Positions 17,337 to 26,900 of a DNA stretch of 64,000 bases are shown here, piece by piece; the first letter of the stretch is position 1, and each line of letters opens with the position of its first letter. The translations under genes were made by a program, and so were the position numbers. This stretch comes from Flammeovirga sp. OC4 (lineage in GTDB: Bacteria; Bacteroidota; Bacteroidia; Cytophagales; Flammeovirgaceae): contig NZ_JTAM01000018.1 of the NCBI RefSeq assembly GCF_000812565.1, positions 1 to 64,000 on the forward strand. The letters run 5' to 3'. The notes under the pieces were generated by a model. That model saw only the letters and a program-made list of their open reading frames with translations. It ran no database searches and was not told the DNA's origin.

Positions 17337-19400
17337 TTAAAGCTTAAAACCAAGAACTAATATATCATCTGTTTGTGTTTCGTTTTGTTGCTTCCTCCAC
17401 GATTCAAAACGGTTTAACAATATCTTTTCTTGTTCTTGTGCAGGATATTGATGTATTTCCTCTATCAACTGTCTAAACCTTTTCACTAAAAACTTTTTAT
17501 TATTAGGTCCGCCCAGTTGATCTTGATAACCATCAGAATAGAAATAAATAAAAGTCTCTTCTTTACTAAAATCAACATCATAGTTGTTAAAAGAAGAGCT
17601 ATTCAAATCCATTCCACCAATACTTCTTCGATCTCCTTTCATAACAAATTGCCTACCATTTTGATAATAAAGCCAAGAATTTTTTGCACTACTTACCACT
17701 GCTTTCTTTTGGGTGTAGTTAATTAATGCAATTGATATATCCATACCATCTTGAACTCCATAACTCTCATGTTGTTTTAGTGTTTTCTGTAATTGTAGGT
17801 GAAGATTTTCTAAAATATCTTTTGGAGAAGTGATATGTTTCACTTTTATGATCTCATTTAAAAGTCCTGTTCCAATAAGTGACATGAATGCACCAGGTAC
17901 ACCATGACCGGTACAGTCACTACAAGCAATTATTGCCATTTCGTCTTCTACACCTTCAAGCATCCCTGAAGAATAATAGAAATCTCCTGATACTAAATCT
18001 CTTGGCTTATAAAATAACACTAACTCTTTAAACAACTTTTCAATATTCGAACGTATGGGGAGTGATGCGTTTTGGATTCTTGTTGCATAGTTTACCCCTG
18101 CCGAAATTCTTCTGTTCTTGGAGTCAATTAATTCTACGTATTCTTGCAAATGATCTCTTTGTGCTGCAATTTCTTCTGCTTGAATTTCAATTTTAAAGTT
18201 CTTATCGGAGATTTTTTGATAAGCTACTTTCAAGTCTTTGTAAAATCTATAGAGAAAGTAAATAAATATACCACTGACTACGAAGATGATGACTAACACA
18301 TAAATAAACTTCTCCTGATCGTTCATCACTCGCTCATTATATTCCTTCTCTAATTTGAGAGAATAGATTTCTGAGATGTGTTTATCAGATTCATAAGATG
18401 ATTTTATTTTCTCTACTCTTGTTTCAATTTCAATATTGTCAATTTTAGATTTTACTTCATTAAACTCCGTAACATAATGATAAGCTGCTTTCCAGTTGTT
18501 ATCCTCATGCTCAATATTGGCCAACAATTCACATACGTCTTTAATGAAAAACATTGCTTCCAATGATTTTGCAAGCTCATAAACTTCTAATGCCTGCTTT
18601 CTAGCCAATTCAAGGTTTGAGGACATGAAGTAATATTCCGCAGACATCAATTTATATTCGCATAAAGCATACTGATCATCAAAAACCTCAAAGTGCAATA
18701 ATGCTTCATTGATGTAAGCCGTTGCCTCTTCCATTTCACCAAGGTTGGCATATATCTGTGCTTTTATGGCTAAAACGTAGGCTTCCTCTTCTTTGAAATT
18801 ATATTTAATGGCACTTACATACGCCTCATCTTCATATTTTAAACCTAACTGATTATGTCCCCACTTCATGTATACTTCACCAATATTGAGTAGCATACTC
18901 ACTTCATGTCTTCTTTGTTCGAGTGTAATCTCATCCGCTTCATACATTCCACTCCGAATAGATTCTAACCCTTTCAAATAATATTCAAGTGCCTTTTTGT
19001 AATCTCGTTTTCTGAAATAATACACACCAATATTGTTGCAAATTGTAGATACATCAGGCCAGTCCTTGATTTCTTCTGAAATGTGTAATGCTTTGATGGT
19101 ATTCTCAAAACCTTTTGTAATCTCTCCTTTCTTTAAAAAATAGCTTCCGCTTAACTGATAAGAAAAACTTTCAGCCTCTTTATCACCAATATCTAAAGCC
19201 AACTGTTTTAACCTTTCTGTATAGTAAAGTGTTGAGTCTGAGAGTAAATTCAGATGTTTTAAGGAAGTATCTTTCAAAAAGGCAATATCAGCCTTAGGGG
19301 TATTCTCAGCGAAAGAAATACCAGATAAACATAACAATAGTATTATGAAAAGGGTAAGTTCAGAACCAAACTTTTTTATATAGACAATATTATTTCGCAA
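17337..19400 (-). CDS. TPR protein with SpoIIE/PP2C phosphatase domain
   Basis: The 687-residue protein has an N-terminal signal or anchor, TPR repeats (about 60-330), one membrane helix (about 363-385), a coiled coil (390-435), then a SpoIIE-type phosphatase. The phosphatase shows KPRDLVSGDFYY, the metal-binding SDCTGHGVPGAFMS (near 495) and SDGYQDQLGG. Such enzymes usually dephosphorylate anti-sigma-factor antagonists in partner-switching circuits. No anti-sigma or STAS gene lies in this window. It is the first gene of an operon with the TPR hybrid kinase, and both proteins share the same periplasmic TPR layout, so they may read related signals. Confidence 0.88.
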   Translation of the reverse strand: MRNNIVYIKKFGSELTLFIILLLCLSGISFAENTPKADIAFLKDTSLKHLNLLSDSTLYYTERLKQLALDIGDKEAESFSYQLSGSYFLKKGEITKGFENTIKALHISEEIKDWPDVSTICNNIGVYYFRKRDYKKALEYYLKGLESIRSGMYEADEITLEQRRHEVSMLLNIGEVYMKWGHNQLGLKYEDEAYVSAIKYNFKEEEAYVLAIKAQIYANLGEMEEATAYINEALLHFEVFDDQYALCEYKLMSAEYYFMSSNLELARKQALEVYELAKSLEAMFFIKDVCELLANIEHEDNNWKAAYHYVTEFNEVKSKIDNIEIETRVEKIKSSYESDKHISEIYSLKLEKEYNERVMNDQEKFIYVLVIIFVVSGIFIYFLYRFYKDLKVAYQKISDKNFKIEIQAEEIAAQRDHLQEYVELIDSKNRRISAGVNYATRIQNASLPIRSNIEKLFKELVLFYKPRDLVSGDFYYSSGMLEGVEDEMAIIACSDCTGHGVPGAFMSLIGTGLLNEIIKVKHITSPKDILENLHLQLQKTLKQHESYGVQDGMDISIALINYTQKKAVVSSAKNSWLYYQNGRQFVMKGDRRSIGGMDLNSSSFNNYDVDFSKEETFIYFYSDGYQDQLGGPNNKKFLVKRFRQLIEEIHQYPAQEQEKILLNRFESWRKQQNETQTDDILVLGFKL

Positions 19401-19560
19401 GCCTTTTGTATGATATGAATAGAGTCTTGTTATATAAAATTATAAAAATACTTAGCTAAATCCAAGTTTTTTTATGGATGTAGTGTCAAAGCAACGTGTA
19501 CAATTGGTCATCTTGATAATTTCACAATGTTATATGCATGGAATATCAAATAATTATTTA

Positions 19561-19609
19561 ATAAAAAATCGTGAGGATAATGCATAAATAATACAATATC
19601 CTCACGATA
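19561..19609 (-). terminator. Terminator of RND efflux operon 2
   Basis: The two arms ATCGTGAGGATA and TATCCTCACGAT (19568-19579 and 19597-19608) form a perfect 12-bp stem, followed on the minus strand by a T-run. It lies 33 bases after the stop of the RND pump gene. Confidence 0.85.
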
Positions 19610-19641
19610 ATTATCTCCTCTTTCGTACTACAAAAAGTGTA

Positions 19642-22600
19642 TTATAAATTTGAGGTGTCGTAATTTTTAAATTTTACTTTATAAAACAAACTATAAAAAA
19701 CAGGGACTAAAACTAATGTCAAAACGGTTGCGAATAATAATCCAAATAACAGACTAATCGCCAATGGTTCAAACATAATTCCACCTCCTAACCACAATGG
19801 TACTAATCCACAAACAGTTGTAGCTGTAGTCAATAAAATAGGCCTAAATCTTTCGGTAGCTGCAGCTACAATTGCATCCGCTGATGTTCTATTATTTTCT
19901 GTTAATTCTATTTCTATTCTGTCAATCAATACAATTCCATTATTAATGACTATACCTGCTAAAGATACTAACCCTAAAAAGCCAAAGAATCCCATGTAAG
20001 AATTTGTGATAAATAGACCGTAGTAGACGCCAATGGCACCCATTGGAATGGTCAGTAAAATAATGAGAGCTTTCTTTATGGAATTAAATTGTCCGACCAA
20101 TAATAAAACAATAATACAAAACGATAAAGGAAGAAAGGCTACCACAGAACCTATACCCGATTTTGATTTTTCGATATCACCACCAAAATCATAGAAATAA
20201 CCTGTATCCCATTCTTTTTGATTTTCTTCCAACCAAGGGGTCACTTGACTCATCACTGCATTTGAAGTGGTATTTTTATCGATATTTGCGGTCACCGTTA
20301 TGGTCTTGAAAAGGTCGTATCTCTTAATTTTGGTAAACTGCCAATTAGTAATGATGTCAGCCACTTGTTTTAATGGTACATTATTTCCATTCATTTGAGA
20401 ATAAATATTGATCGATTCCAACTGTCGTAAAGAATACTCCCCATCGTGACTGTCTTTCATCATAATTGGAATAGATTCGTCTCCCTCTCGATAACGATCC
20501 AACTCAACACCTGAAATGCTTGTCAACATTGACATAGCAATATCTTGATTGGTCACCCCTGCCAATTCCGCACGATCAGGGTCAATTTTGATAATAAACT
20601 TTTTGGTTTTCAATCCCCAATCATCATTGATATCTTTTGTTCCAGGAGTTTCCGCAAGCTTCGCTTTAACTTTATTGACCAACTCATACAAAACAAGTGG
20701 ATCTCGGCCTGAAATACGAACTTCTATTGGGTTATCGGCACCACCTGCACTACCTAATCTTTTAATCCTAGGTTGTAGATCCGGGAAATTATTAAAACAA
20801 TACCAATCCAAACTGTCTATAACCACCTGATTAAACTCGTTAGAAGTGGTGTTTACTAAAATATGTGCCGTATAAGATGATTTTTCTGGCGCTTTATAAC
20901 CCAAATCATATTTCGGTGCACCTTCTCCCACATAAGAGGTATAATCTAATATTCCCTCTTCATTATTTTGAGCTTGTTCAGCACTTAATAAAAACCTCTT
21001 CAAATATTCATCAACCTCTTGTACTACCTCTTTTGTCACGGAAATATCAGAAGTCATTGGTAACTCCAAGTTCACTGTAACCAACGCCCTATCAGAATCT
21101 GGCATAAAAATAAAAGGCACATGAGGTGCTATTTTTATCATGGATAAAAAACAAAGAGCTATTATTCCAATAAACAAAAGAGGACGTTTCAAATTCCATA
21201 CTAAGAACGGTTGATAATAACCCATCAATTTATCAAAATAACTCGTATCGGTATCTTTTGTCTCGTCTTTAGGTTTTACTTTTATCAAGTAGATGGATAA
21301 CAATGGAATCAGGGTAATTGACATCATCCAAGAACTTAATAATGCAATCGTGATCACCACAAATATTGGCCCTACTACCTCACCCATTGTTGATTTTGCT
21401 AGGTAAAAAGCCAAAAATGCTGCTGATGTAGTCAATGTAGAGATCAATAAAGGGACCATTAGTTCTTTAGCAGAAGCGATTGCTGCGTCATATACCTTTG
21501 CTCCTCTTTCCATCTTCACCATGATTGACTCCGACATCACTATGGCGTTATCCACCAACATTCCTAAAGCCATAATTAAAGCAGCCAATGAGATCTGATT
21601 CAACCCTACATCCACTAACCCCATAATCACAAATGTAATGACGATTGTTGAAGGAATTAATGCAGACACCACAAGGCCAGTTCTTAGTCCTAAGAATAAA
21701 AGCATAACAGCCAATACTGTTGCGACAGATTGCAGTAAATTACTGACAAAACTATCTACAGAAGACTCTACATATAAATCCGCTGACGCTGTTCTTGTAA
21801 ACTCAATTCCCCAAGGATATTGTTCCTGATAATACTTGATTTTCTCATCAATTTCTTGTCCTAATTGCACAATATTACCACCATCTTTGAGCTTAACTCC
21901 CAACGAAATAGCAGGTTGCCCTGAAACCGTTACAATACTTTCTGTAGGATCTTTATAACCTCTTCTAATTTTGGCAATATCACCCAGATGCACTGATTGT
22001 CCGTTTTGTAAAGGTATTACAACTTTTTCTATCTGACTTACTGCATCAAAACTACCAGTAGGCTCTAATATTATTCTTTCGGTTCCAAATTTCACATCAC
22101 CTCCAGGAAAGATAATATTTGTATTGGCAATTGCATTTTTCACCATATTAGTTGTCAACCCGTATTTTGAGATGGCAGCATTGTCAAACTCCACAAAAAC
22201 GTTTTCAACTTGTTCTCCTACTATTTCAACACGAGCTGCATTAGGAAGCTTGATCAAACCATCTTTAACGTCTTTGGCAATATCATGGAGTTCTTTATAT
22301 GAATAACCATCTCCAGTGATCGAATAGATTACACCGAAAACATCTACAATATCCTCATCTTTAATTTGTACTTCACAACCGTCTGGTAGATCGGGTTTTA
22401 CCTCATCCACTCTCCTTCTAATCTTATCATAGATAGGTTGCATTTCTGAATACATTTCTTTGATTTCTAATGTAATAATAGAAACATTATTTCTTGATTC
22501 AGATTTAATGGCTTTTAGTTCTGATACTTGCTGTAATTGCTTCTCAATCTTATCCGTCACTAACATTTCTACTCTCTCGGGTGATCCCCCCGGATAGGTA

Positions 22601-22746
22601 GTAATAATAGACACAAACCTTACAGTAAAAGGTGGCATACTATCTCGTGGCATGGTCTCATAAGTTTGAAAACCAATAAAGCCCAATAAAACCACAAGTG
22701 TGAAAGTAAGAACGTTGTATTTAATTGAAAATTCAGTAATGTTCAT
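19642..22746 (-). CDS. RND-family efflux pump, inner-membrane subunit (system 2)
   Basis: The 1034-residue protein has the full RND architecture (12 helices, two periplasmic loops). TM1 starts FSIKYNVLTFTLVVLLGF, and TM4 has ALGMLVDNAIVMSES, again Asp-Asn at the relay position. It belongs to the same broad AcrB/MdtBC-like branch as system 1 but is clearly a separate paralogue. It is the last gene of a three-gene operon, 8 bases after the adaptor. The closing RND helices (GLVPLWLGGG, then LVLVPVFYSLFY) are complete. Substrate unknown; see the unusual partner outer-membrane protein. Confidence 0.93.
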   Translation of the reverse strand: MNITEFSIKYNVLTFTLVVLLGFIGFQTYETMPRDSMPPFTVRFVSIITTYPGGSPERVEMLVTDKIEKQLQQVSELKAIKSESRNNVSIITLEIKEMYSEMQPIYDKIRRRVDEVKPDLPDGCEVQIKDEDIVDVFGVIYSITGDGYSYKELHDIAKDVKDGLIKLPNAARVEIVGEQVENVFVEFDNAAISKYGLTTNMVKNAIANTNIIFPGGDVKFGTERIILEPTGSFDAVSQIEKVVIPLQNGQSVHLGDIAKIRRGYKDPTESIVTVSGQPAISLGVKLKDGGNIVQLGQEIDEKIKYYQEQYPWGIEFTRTASADLYVESSVDSFVSNLLQSVATVLAVMLLFLGLRTGLVVSALIPSTIVITFVIMGLVDVGLNQISLAALIMALGMLVDNAIVMSESIMVKMERGAKVYDAAIASAKELMVPLLISTLTTSAAFLAFYLAKSTMGEVVGPIFVVITIALLSSWMMSITLIPLLSIYLIKVKPKDETKDTDTSYFDKLMGYYQPFLVWNLKRPLLFIGIIALCFLSMIKIAPHVPFIFMPDSDRALVTVNLELPMTSDISVTKEVVQEVDEYLKRFLLSAEQAQNNEEGILDYTSYVGEGAPKYDLGYKAPEKSSYTAHILVNTTSNEFNQVVIDSLDWYCFNNFPDLQPRIKRLGSAGGADNPIEVRISGRDPLVLYELVNKVKAKLAETPGTKDINDDWGLKTKKFIIKIDPDRAELAGVTNQDIAMSMLTSISGVELDRYREGDESIPIMMKDSHDGEYSLRQLESINIYSQMNGNNVPLKQVADIITNWQFTKIKRYDLFKTITVTANIDKNTTSNAVMSQVTPWLEENQKEWDTGYFYDFGGDIEKSKSGIGSVVAFLPLSFCIIVLLLVGQFNSIKKALIILLTIPMGAIGVYYGLFITNSYMGFFGFLGLVSLAGIVINNGIVLIDRIEIELTENNRTSADAIVAAATERFRPILLTTATTVCGLVPLWLGGGIMFEPLAISLLFGLLFATVLTLVLVPVFYSLFYKVKFKNYDTSNL

Positions 22747-22754
22747 AGGGCTTT

Positions 22755-23864
22755 TTAAATCTTCTGTTGGTATTTTTTGAGGTACTTTACTTTTAAACCG
22801 TCACTTATTTTTGTGACACCACTTGTCACCACCATTTCTCCTTCTTTCAATCCTTTTTTCACAATAAAACCCTTTCCACTCAATTCACCGATTTCAATCG
22901 TTTTATAATGTACTATTCCTGTTTTATCATCCAACCTTTCTACTGTATACACAAAACGTTGCCCGTCAACTGCTTCTCCAACAGCATCGATAGGTACAAT
23001 CATATAAGGTTCTGATGATTTTTGTTGTACCTGAAATGTAACATTTGCTGACATACCTGGTCGTACACTCTGTGATTTAGAATCCAACAACACTGTCACT
23101 GGAAATGTTGATGAGACATCCGATACATAGGAAAGCTTCGTAATTTTACCTTTAAAATTTTTACCGCTCACAGACGTAAAAGAGACATCTACTTTATCAC
23201 CAACCTTTATTTTGGAAATATATTTTTCAGGAATACCCACTTTAATTTCAAGGTCATTGCCTGATGCAAATTTTACTACTGGGTTTCCTGCCATTATATT
23301 CTCATTTCTTGATGCGATTTTCTCTGCGATAATACCATCCATAGGAACATATAGCTTATAGTAACTTAGTTCTCTTCTTTTTAAATCCTCCGTTTGTTGA
23401 CTATTCTTGTAAGCTGCTTTCGCGGAAGAAAAGGAGTTTTTAGCTTGTTCGTACTCGGAGAGTGAAACGTTGTTTGCTTCATACAACTTTTTAGTCCTAT
23501 CCAGGTTGGCTTTCATGGTTTCCAACTGTACCTTAGCACTTTTCGTTTGAGCTACAGTTTGTTGAAAAGCTATCTTAGCATCTGAATCATCGATCGTTGC
23601 AATAAGCTGTCCTTTTTTCACTACATCACCTTCCACTACTTTTATACTTGTCAAAACACCACTCACTCTGAAACTAAGTTGGGATTCAGTACCTGCTTTA
23701 GATACACCTGCAAAAGTTTGGAAAGCTTCTCCTCCTGAATAATATACTTGTGCATATCGAACTGGCCTAACAACTTCTTCTTGTTTTTCTTCTTTCTTAG
23801 CACAACTTCCTAAAAATTGAACGAAACAAAAGAAAGTCAATAACTTTAATAATGTATTTTTCAT
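22755..23864 (-). CDS. RND adaptor (membrane fusion) lipoprotein, system 2
   Basis: The 369-residue protein has a lipoprotein signal (lipobox LGSC, Cys21), the lipoyl halves (LSFRVSGVLTSIKVVEGD and YKLYVPMDGIIAEK) and a coiled-coil hairpin between them (about 90-160). Beta-barrel and membrane-proximal domains follow. It is the periplasmic adaptor joining the RND pump (8 bases downstream) to the fused TolC protein (7 bases upstream). The tight spacing shows one transcript. Confidence 0.92.
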   Translation of the reverse strand: MKNTLLKLLTFFCFVQFLGSCAKKEEKQEEVVRPVRYAQVYYSGGEAFQTFAGVSKAGTESQLSFRVSGVLTSIKVVEGDVVKKGQLIATIDDSDAKIAFQQTVAQTKSAKVQLETMKANLDRTKKLYEANNVSLSEYEQAKNSFSSAKAAYKNSQQTEDLKRRELSYYKLYVPMDGIIAEKIASRNENIMAGNPVVKFASGNDLEIKVGIPEKYISKIKVGDKVDVSFTSVSGKNFKGKITKLSYVSDVSSTFPVTVLLDSKSQSVRPGMSANVTFQVQQKSSEPYMIVPIDAVGEAVDGQRFVYTVERLDDKTGIVHYKTIEIGELSGKGFIVKKGLKEGEMVVTSGVTKISDGLKVKYLKKYQQKI

Positions 23865-23871
23865 TTGGATA

Positions 23872-26277
23872 TTATCTCTCTGTATTTTTTAATAATTCAC
23901 TGATTTCATTTGCAGTTTGCTGTCTTTCCTCATCCGTTTGTAAGAGGCTAAAAGTCCCTACAGCCCTTTGTATCTTCATAGAAGACTGAAGAAACTGATA
24001 AACTGCATTGGCTGCATTTTGTTCTGATTCAAAAGCATTGTTTTGAGCATCAATTAATTCAATGATTGACACTCTCCCTTTAGAATAATTATCCCTTACA
24101 ATTTCGAAGTTTTTTTGAGCGGCCTCCATTGCTTCTCTTGAGTTGGTAATATTGGTACTTGTGCTTGCCAACTCATACAATGCTGCTCTTACCTCTTTTT
24201 CAACATCAAGATGTACTTGCCTTTGTTCTGCCTCTAGCTGTAGTTTATCGTATTTCGTTTTCTGATAATTTCTACTCTTTTGGAAACCTGAAAACAAAGG
24301 AATAGAAGCTACTACTGAAATGTTCCAATTTTGATCTAATGGGTCCAAACCTACTGATCCTCCTGGTAAAACGATGGATGACGTACCACTTCCCCCTCTG
24401 GCCAAAAACCTATTGTATGACCCTTGTAAGGCTACTTCGGGAATAAATCTGTTACGACTATCTGAAGACTGTTGACGTTGAATGGCCAGCATTTGTGCTG
24501 CATATTGTTGTACTACAGGCCGTTGAATAACAGCTTTATCTACAACATAATCTGATATAATAAGTAACGAAATGGGGTCTTTTACTAAGTTTGCCATTCC
24601 TTCAGAGGCTAACCCTGCATAAATTCCATCCGTCAGTTCTACATCTTTAACATAAATCGGAGCACTCATTTCTCTATTCAATAGATTATTAAGCACTAGC
24701 ATTTGCTGCCTTTCTTGTAAATTAGCATCTATTACCTGCTGTTCGGTCTGAGCTAAATTAGATTGCCAACGATAAACATCTGAATTACCCGAATAACCTA
24801 CGTTTTCCCTCAATTGAGCAATTTCTAAATTTCGCTTCGTTGATTCTAAGTATCGCTCAGTGATTTGAATTTGAGTTTTTGCGTAAAGCAAATTAAAATA
24901 AGCAATTGCGGACTGATATACTACATCCAACATCACCTGTTCGTTCCCTGCTTCCCTTGCCTGTTGTAGGTATTTTTGGACCCTGGCATTCACAAAAACC
25001 TTCTCTGAATACAACACCTGCTGAAAATCTAAAGAGCCAAGCAACTGTCTTTCGGCTTGTGTTCCAAACGCCCTATCTGCAGTCTGCGGGTCTATCATTG
25101 TTCCTGCCATAGAAGCTGTTAGAGAAGGCATTAAAGCTGAGTTGGCCACTTTTCGAAGTTCATCACCGCTCAAAGTACCATATTGAGATGCCTTATAATT
25201 CATATTTTCGGCTATGGACTCATCTATAACATTTTCAAGGCTTAGTTTTTCACTTTCATCGGGTACCGCATCAATCCATTCTGCATTAAAAATGACATTC
25301 CATTTAGGGAGATAGGATAATTTACCTGCAACTTCAGCATTCAATACAATTTTCTCATCATAATCTACCCTTACAGGTAAATCTTTCGCATTCTCATTTT
25401 CATAAAATATTGATTCAATATTCAATGCAATTCTTCTCGCAATAATATCAAACTTATCTTCCGTTTTGAGACCTACCAAAGCTCCATTTTTCACTCCCTG
25501 TTCTCCTTCTGCCGAAAAAACATACAACCCTCTATCTGCAAGAGCAGAAAATAATTGCTGCTTTTTTTCATCCGAAAGCTTAAACATAAAGGAAGCATAT
25601 ACAGCATCATAAGTGGTATCTATCTGTGTTAATAGATCATCAATATCATCTTTCACACCAAAAGCAGTATATTCTACTCCTATCTTTTTCACTATTCGGT
25701 CTAACGGTTTTGCTGGAGAATAAAGGTGATGGATATAGTCATCAAATAGTATCGCTATTTTTTCATACTTAATTGCATCATGAAAAGTCATTAAATCCGT
25801 CTTTAAGGATGAACGGGTAAAAATAAAGTTGAGGTTATCAATACCTGTAGTTCCATTTTCATTCAAAGGAACTCCCTGACCTTTGGGATCAATGACTCCC
25901 CATAAAATAGTAGGTTTTGATAGTGCATCTTTTTGAATTGCAATTGTGGAGCCTAAAACACCCAAACAGATTACAATATCTACCTCATTTTCATTCTGTA
26001 AAAACTCAAATTGTTCATGAGCAATTTTATCATCCCAATCACTTGACAATTGATATTGATCAGGAAAAGTTACATTGTAAGAAGATCCCATAACTGCAGG
26101 AACTTCTTTTTCTAAAATATCAATAAACTTTGATTCCTTATATACCTGAGCATCATACAAAATACCTACTTTGAGGTTTTCGGTTTTGTCTTGACTAAAT
26201 GCTTGTGGAGTATAAAAAGAAGAAATAGATAGTAATAAGAATATTGATAAGGTTAAGTTCTTTGTAGTATTAAACAT
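23872..26277 (-). CDS. Fusion of a periplasmic-binding-type domain with a TolC channel (system 2)
   Basis: An ATG at 26277 gives 801 residues and a good signal peptide ending FSQ; the frame extends 16 codons further upstream, but those look untranslated. Residues about 30-340 resemble the ABC_sub_bind fold (KVGILYDAQ, VICLGVLGST, TILWGVIDP, YEKIAILFDDYI), normally a free small-ligand binding protein. From about 370 the chain is a regular TolC-type protein with two coiled-coil repeats and NLLNREMSAPIY. The first gene of the RND operon therefore encodes an outer-membrane duct with an added ligand-binding head. Known TolC proteins are about 430 residues, so the extra length is real. The start could still be 26325. 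Confidence 0.87.
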   Translation of the reverse strand: MFNTTKNLTLSIFLLLSISSFYTPQAFSQDKTENLKVGILYDAQVYKESKFIDILEKEVPAVMGSSYNVTFPDQYQLSSDWDDKIAHEQFEFLQNENEVDIVICLGVLGSTIAIQKDALSKPTILWGVIDPKGQGVPLNENGTTGIDNLNFIFTRSSLKTDLMTFHDAIKYEKIAILFDDYIHHLYSPAKPLDRIVKKIGVEYTAFGVKDDIDDLLTQIDTTYDAVYASFMFKLSDEKKQQLFSALADRGLYVFSAEGEQGVKNGALVGLKTEDKFDIIARRIALNIESIFYENENAKDLPVRVDYDEKIVLNAEVAGKLSYLPKWNVIFNAEWIDAVPDESEKLSLENVIDESIAENMNYKASQYGTLSGDELRKVANSALMPSLTASMAGTMIDPQTADRAFGTQAERQLLGSLDFQQVLYSEKVFVNARVQKYLQQAREAGNEQVMLDVVYQSAIAYFNLLYAKTQIQITERYLESTKRNLEIAQLRENVGYSGNSDVYRWQSNLAQTEQQVIDANLQERQQMLVLNNLLNREMSAPIYVKDVELTDGIYAGLASEGMANLVKDPISLLIISDYVVDKAVIQRPVVQQYAAQMLAIQRQQSSDSRNRFIPEVALQGSYNRFLARGGSGTSSIVLPGGSVGLDPLDQNWNISVVASIPLFSGFQKSRNYQKTKYDKLQLEAEQRQVHLDVEKEVRAALYELASTSTNITNSREAMEAAQKNFEIVRDNYSKGRVSIIELIDAQNNAFESEQNAANAVYQFLQSSMKIQRAVGTFSLLQTDEERQQTANEISELLKNTER

Positions 26278-26414
26278 ATTTTGTAGTATACAATTTACTT
26301 TGTTATAAGCTACAAAAATGAGCACTAAGAATGAAGGGAAAAAATTATCTGACTTCCTAGAATGTCAAAAAATCTTAGATTAAAATAATTTTCTGTTACA
26401 ATGTTACATTATTA

Positions 26415-26460
26415 ACATAAAAAAAGAACAGAGTACTTTCACAATAAGCACCCTGTCCTC
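26415..26460 (-). terminator. Orphan terminator or attenuator in the RND 2 leader
   Basis: On the minus strand a 13-bp stem (ggacagggtgctt with aagtactctgttc) closes a 7-base loop and is followed by seven U. Three of its pairs are G-U, which hold only in minus-strand RNA and would be A-C clashes on the other strand, so the direction is clear. No minus-strand gene ends here. It lies about 140 bases before the start of RND operon 2, so it is either an attenuator or the end of a small RNA. Confidence 0.6.
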
Positions 26461-26533
26461 TGAATGGTAAAGAATCAGTAATTTCTAATATACTTAGTTA
26501 ACTGAAAGTAGTAAAACAGAATGTTCTCATTTT

Positions 26534-26595
26534 AATACCTGTTTGTCAACAAAGGTATTGGGTTCAAAACAAACTTCTACTACCCAAAAGGGTAG
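26534..26595. promoter_or_regulatory. Structured spacer with a candidate minus-strand promoter
   Basis: TACCTTTG (minus strand, 26550-26557) fits TAnnTTTG and would start RNA toward the orphan terminator, but no clear -33 element sits at the right distance. The same stretch holds two inverted repeats: AATACC...GGTATT (26534-26559) and CTACCC-AAAA-GGGTAG (26580-26595). The rest of the 26278-26900 spacer shows no gene. TAAATTTG at 26699-26706 could be a promoter for the rightward genes. Confidence 0.3.
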
Positions 26596-26900
26596 TTTAT
26601 AAGTCAAATGGTAAATAATAATCGTCCTACATAAAATGTTATTTCATGATGATTGAAAATAATTATTGGATTTTACTTCTATTAGTGGACGTTCATATTA
26701 AATTTGTAAGTACTCTATCAAAAATCGTTATCCTTTTTGTCTTGCTTTCTTTTTGTGAGTAAAATATAAATATTAATGCAACACCTATTTGTAGTGTGAT
26801 TCAAAGTTTATTAAATACAGTTATCACATATCAGTAGGAAGCTTTAAAAGGATTGTTGATAGAATACATATGACTTTTAGATTATAAATACAATAACTGA

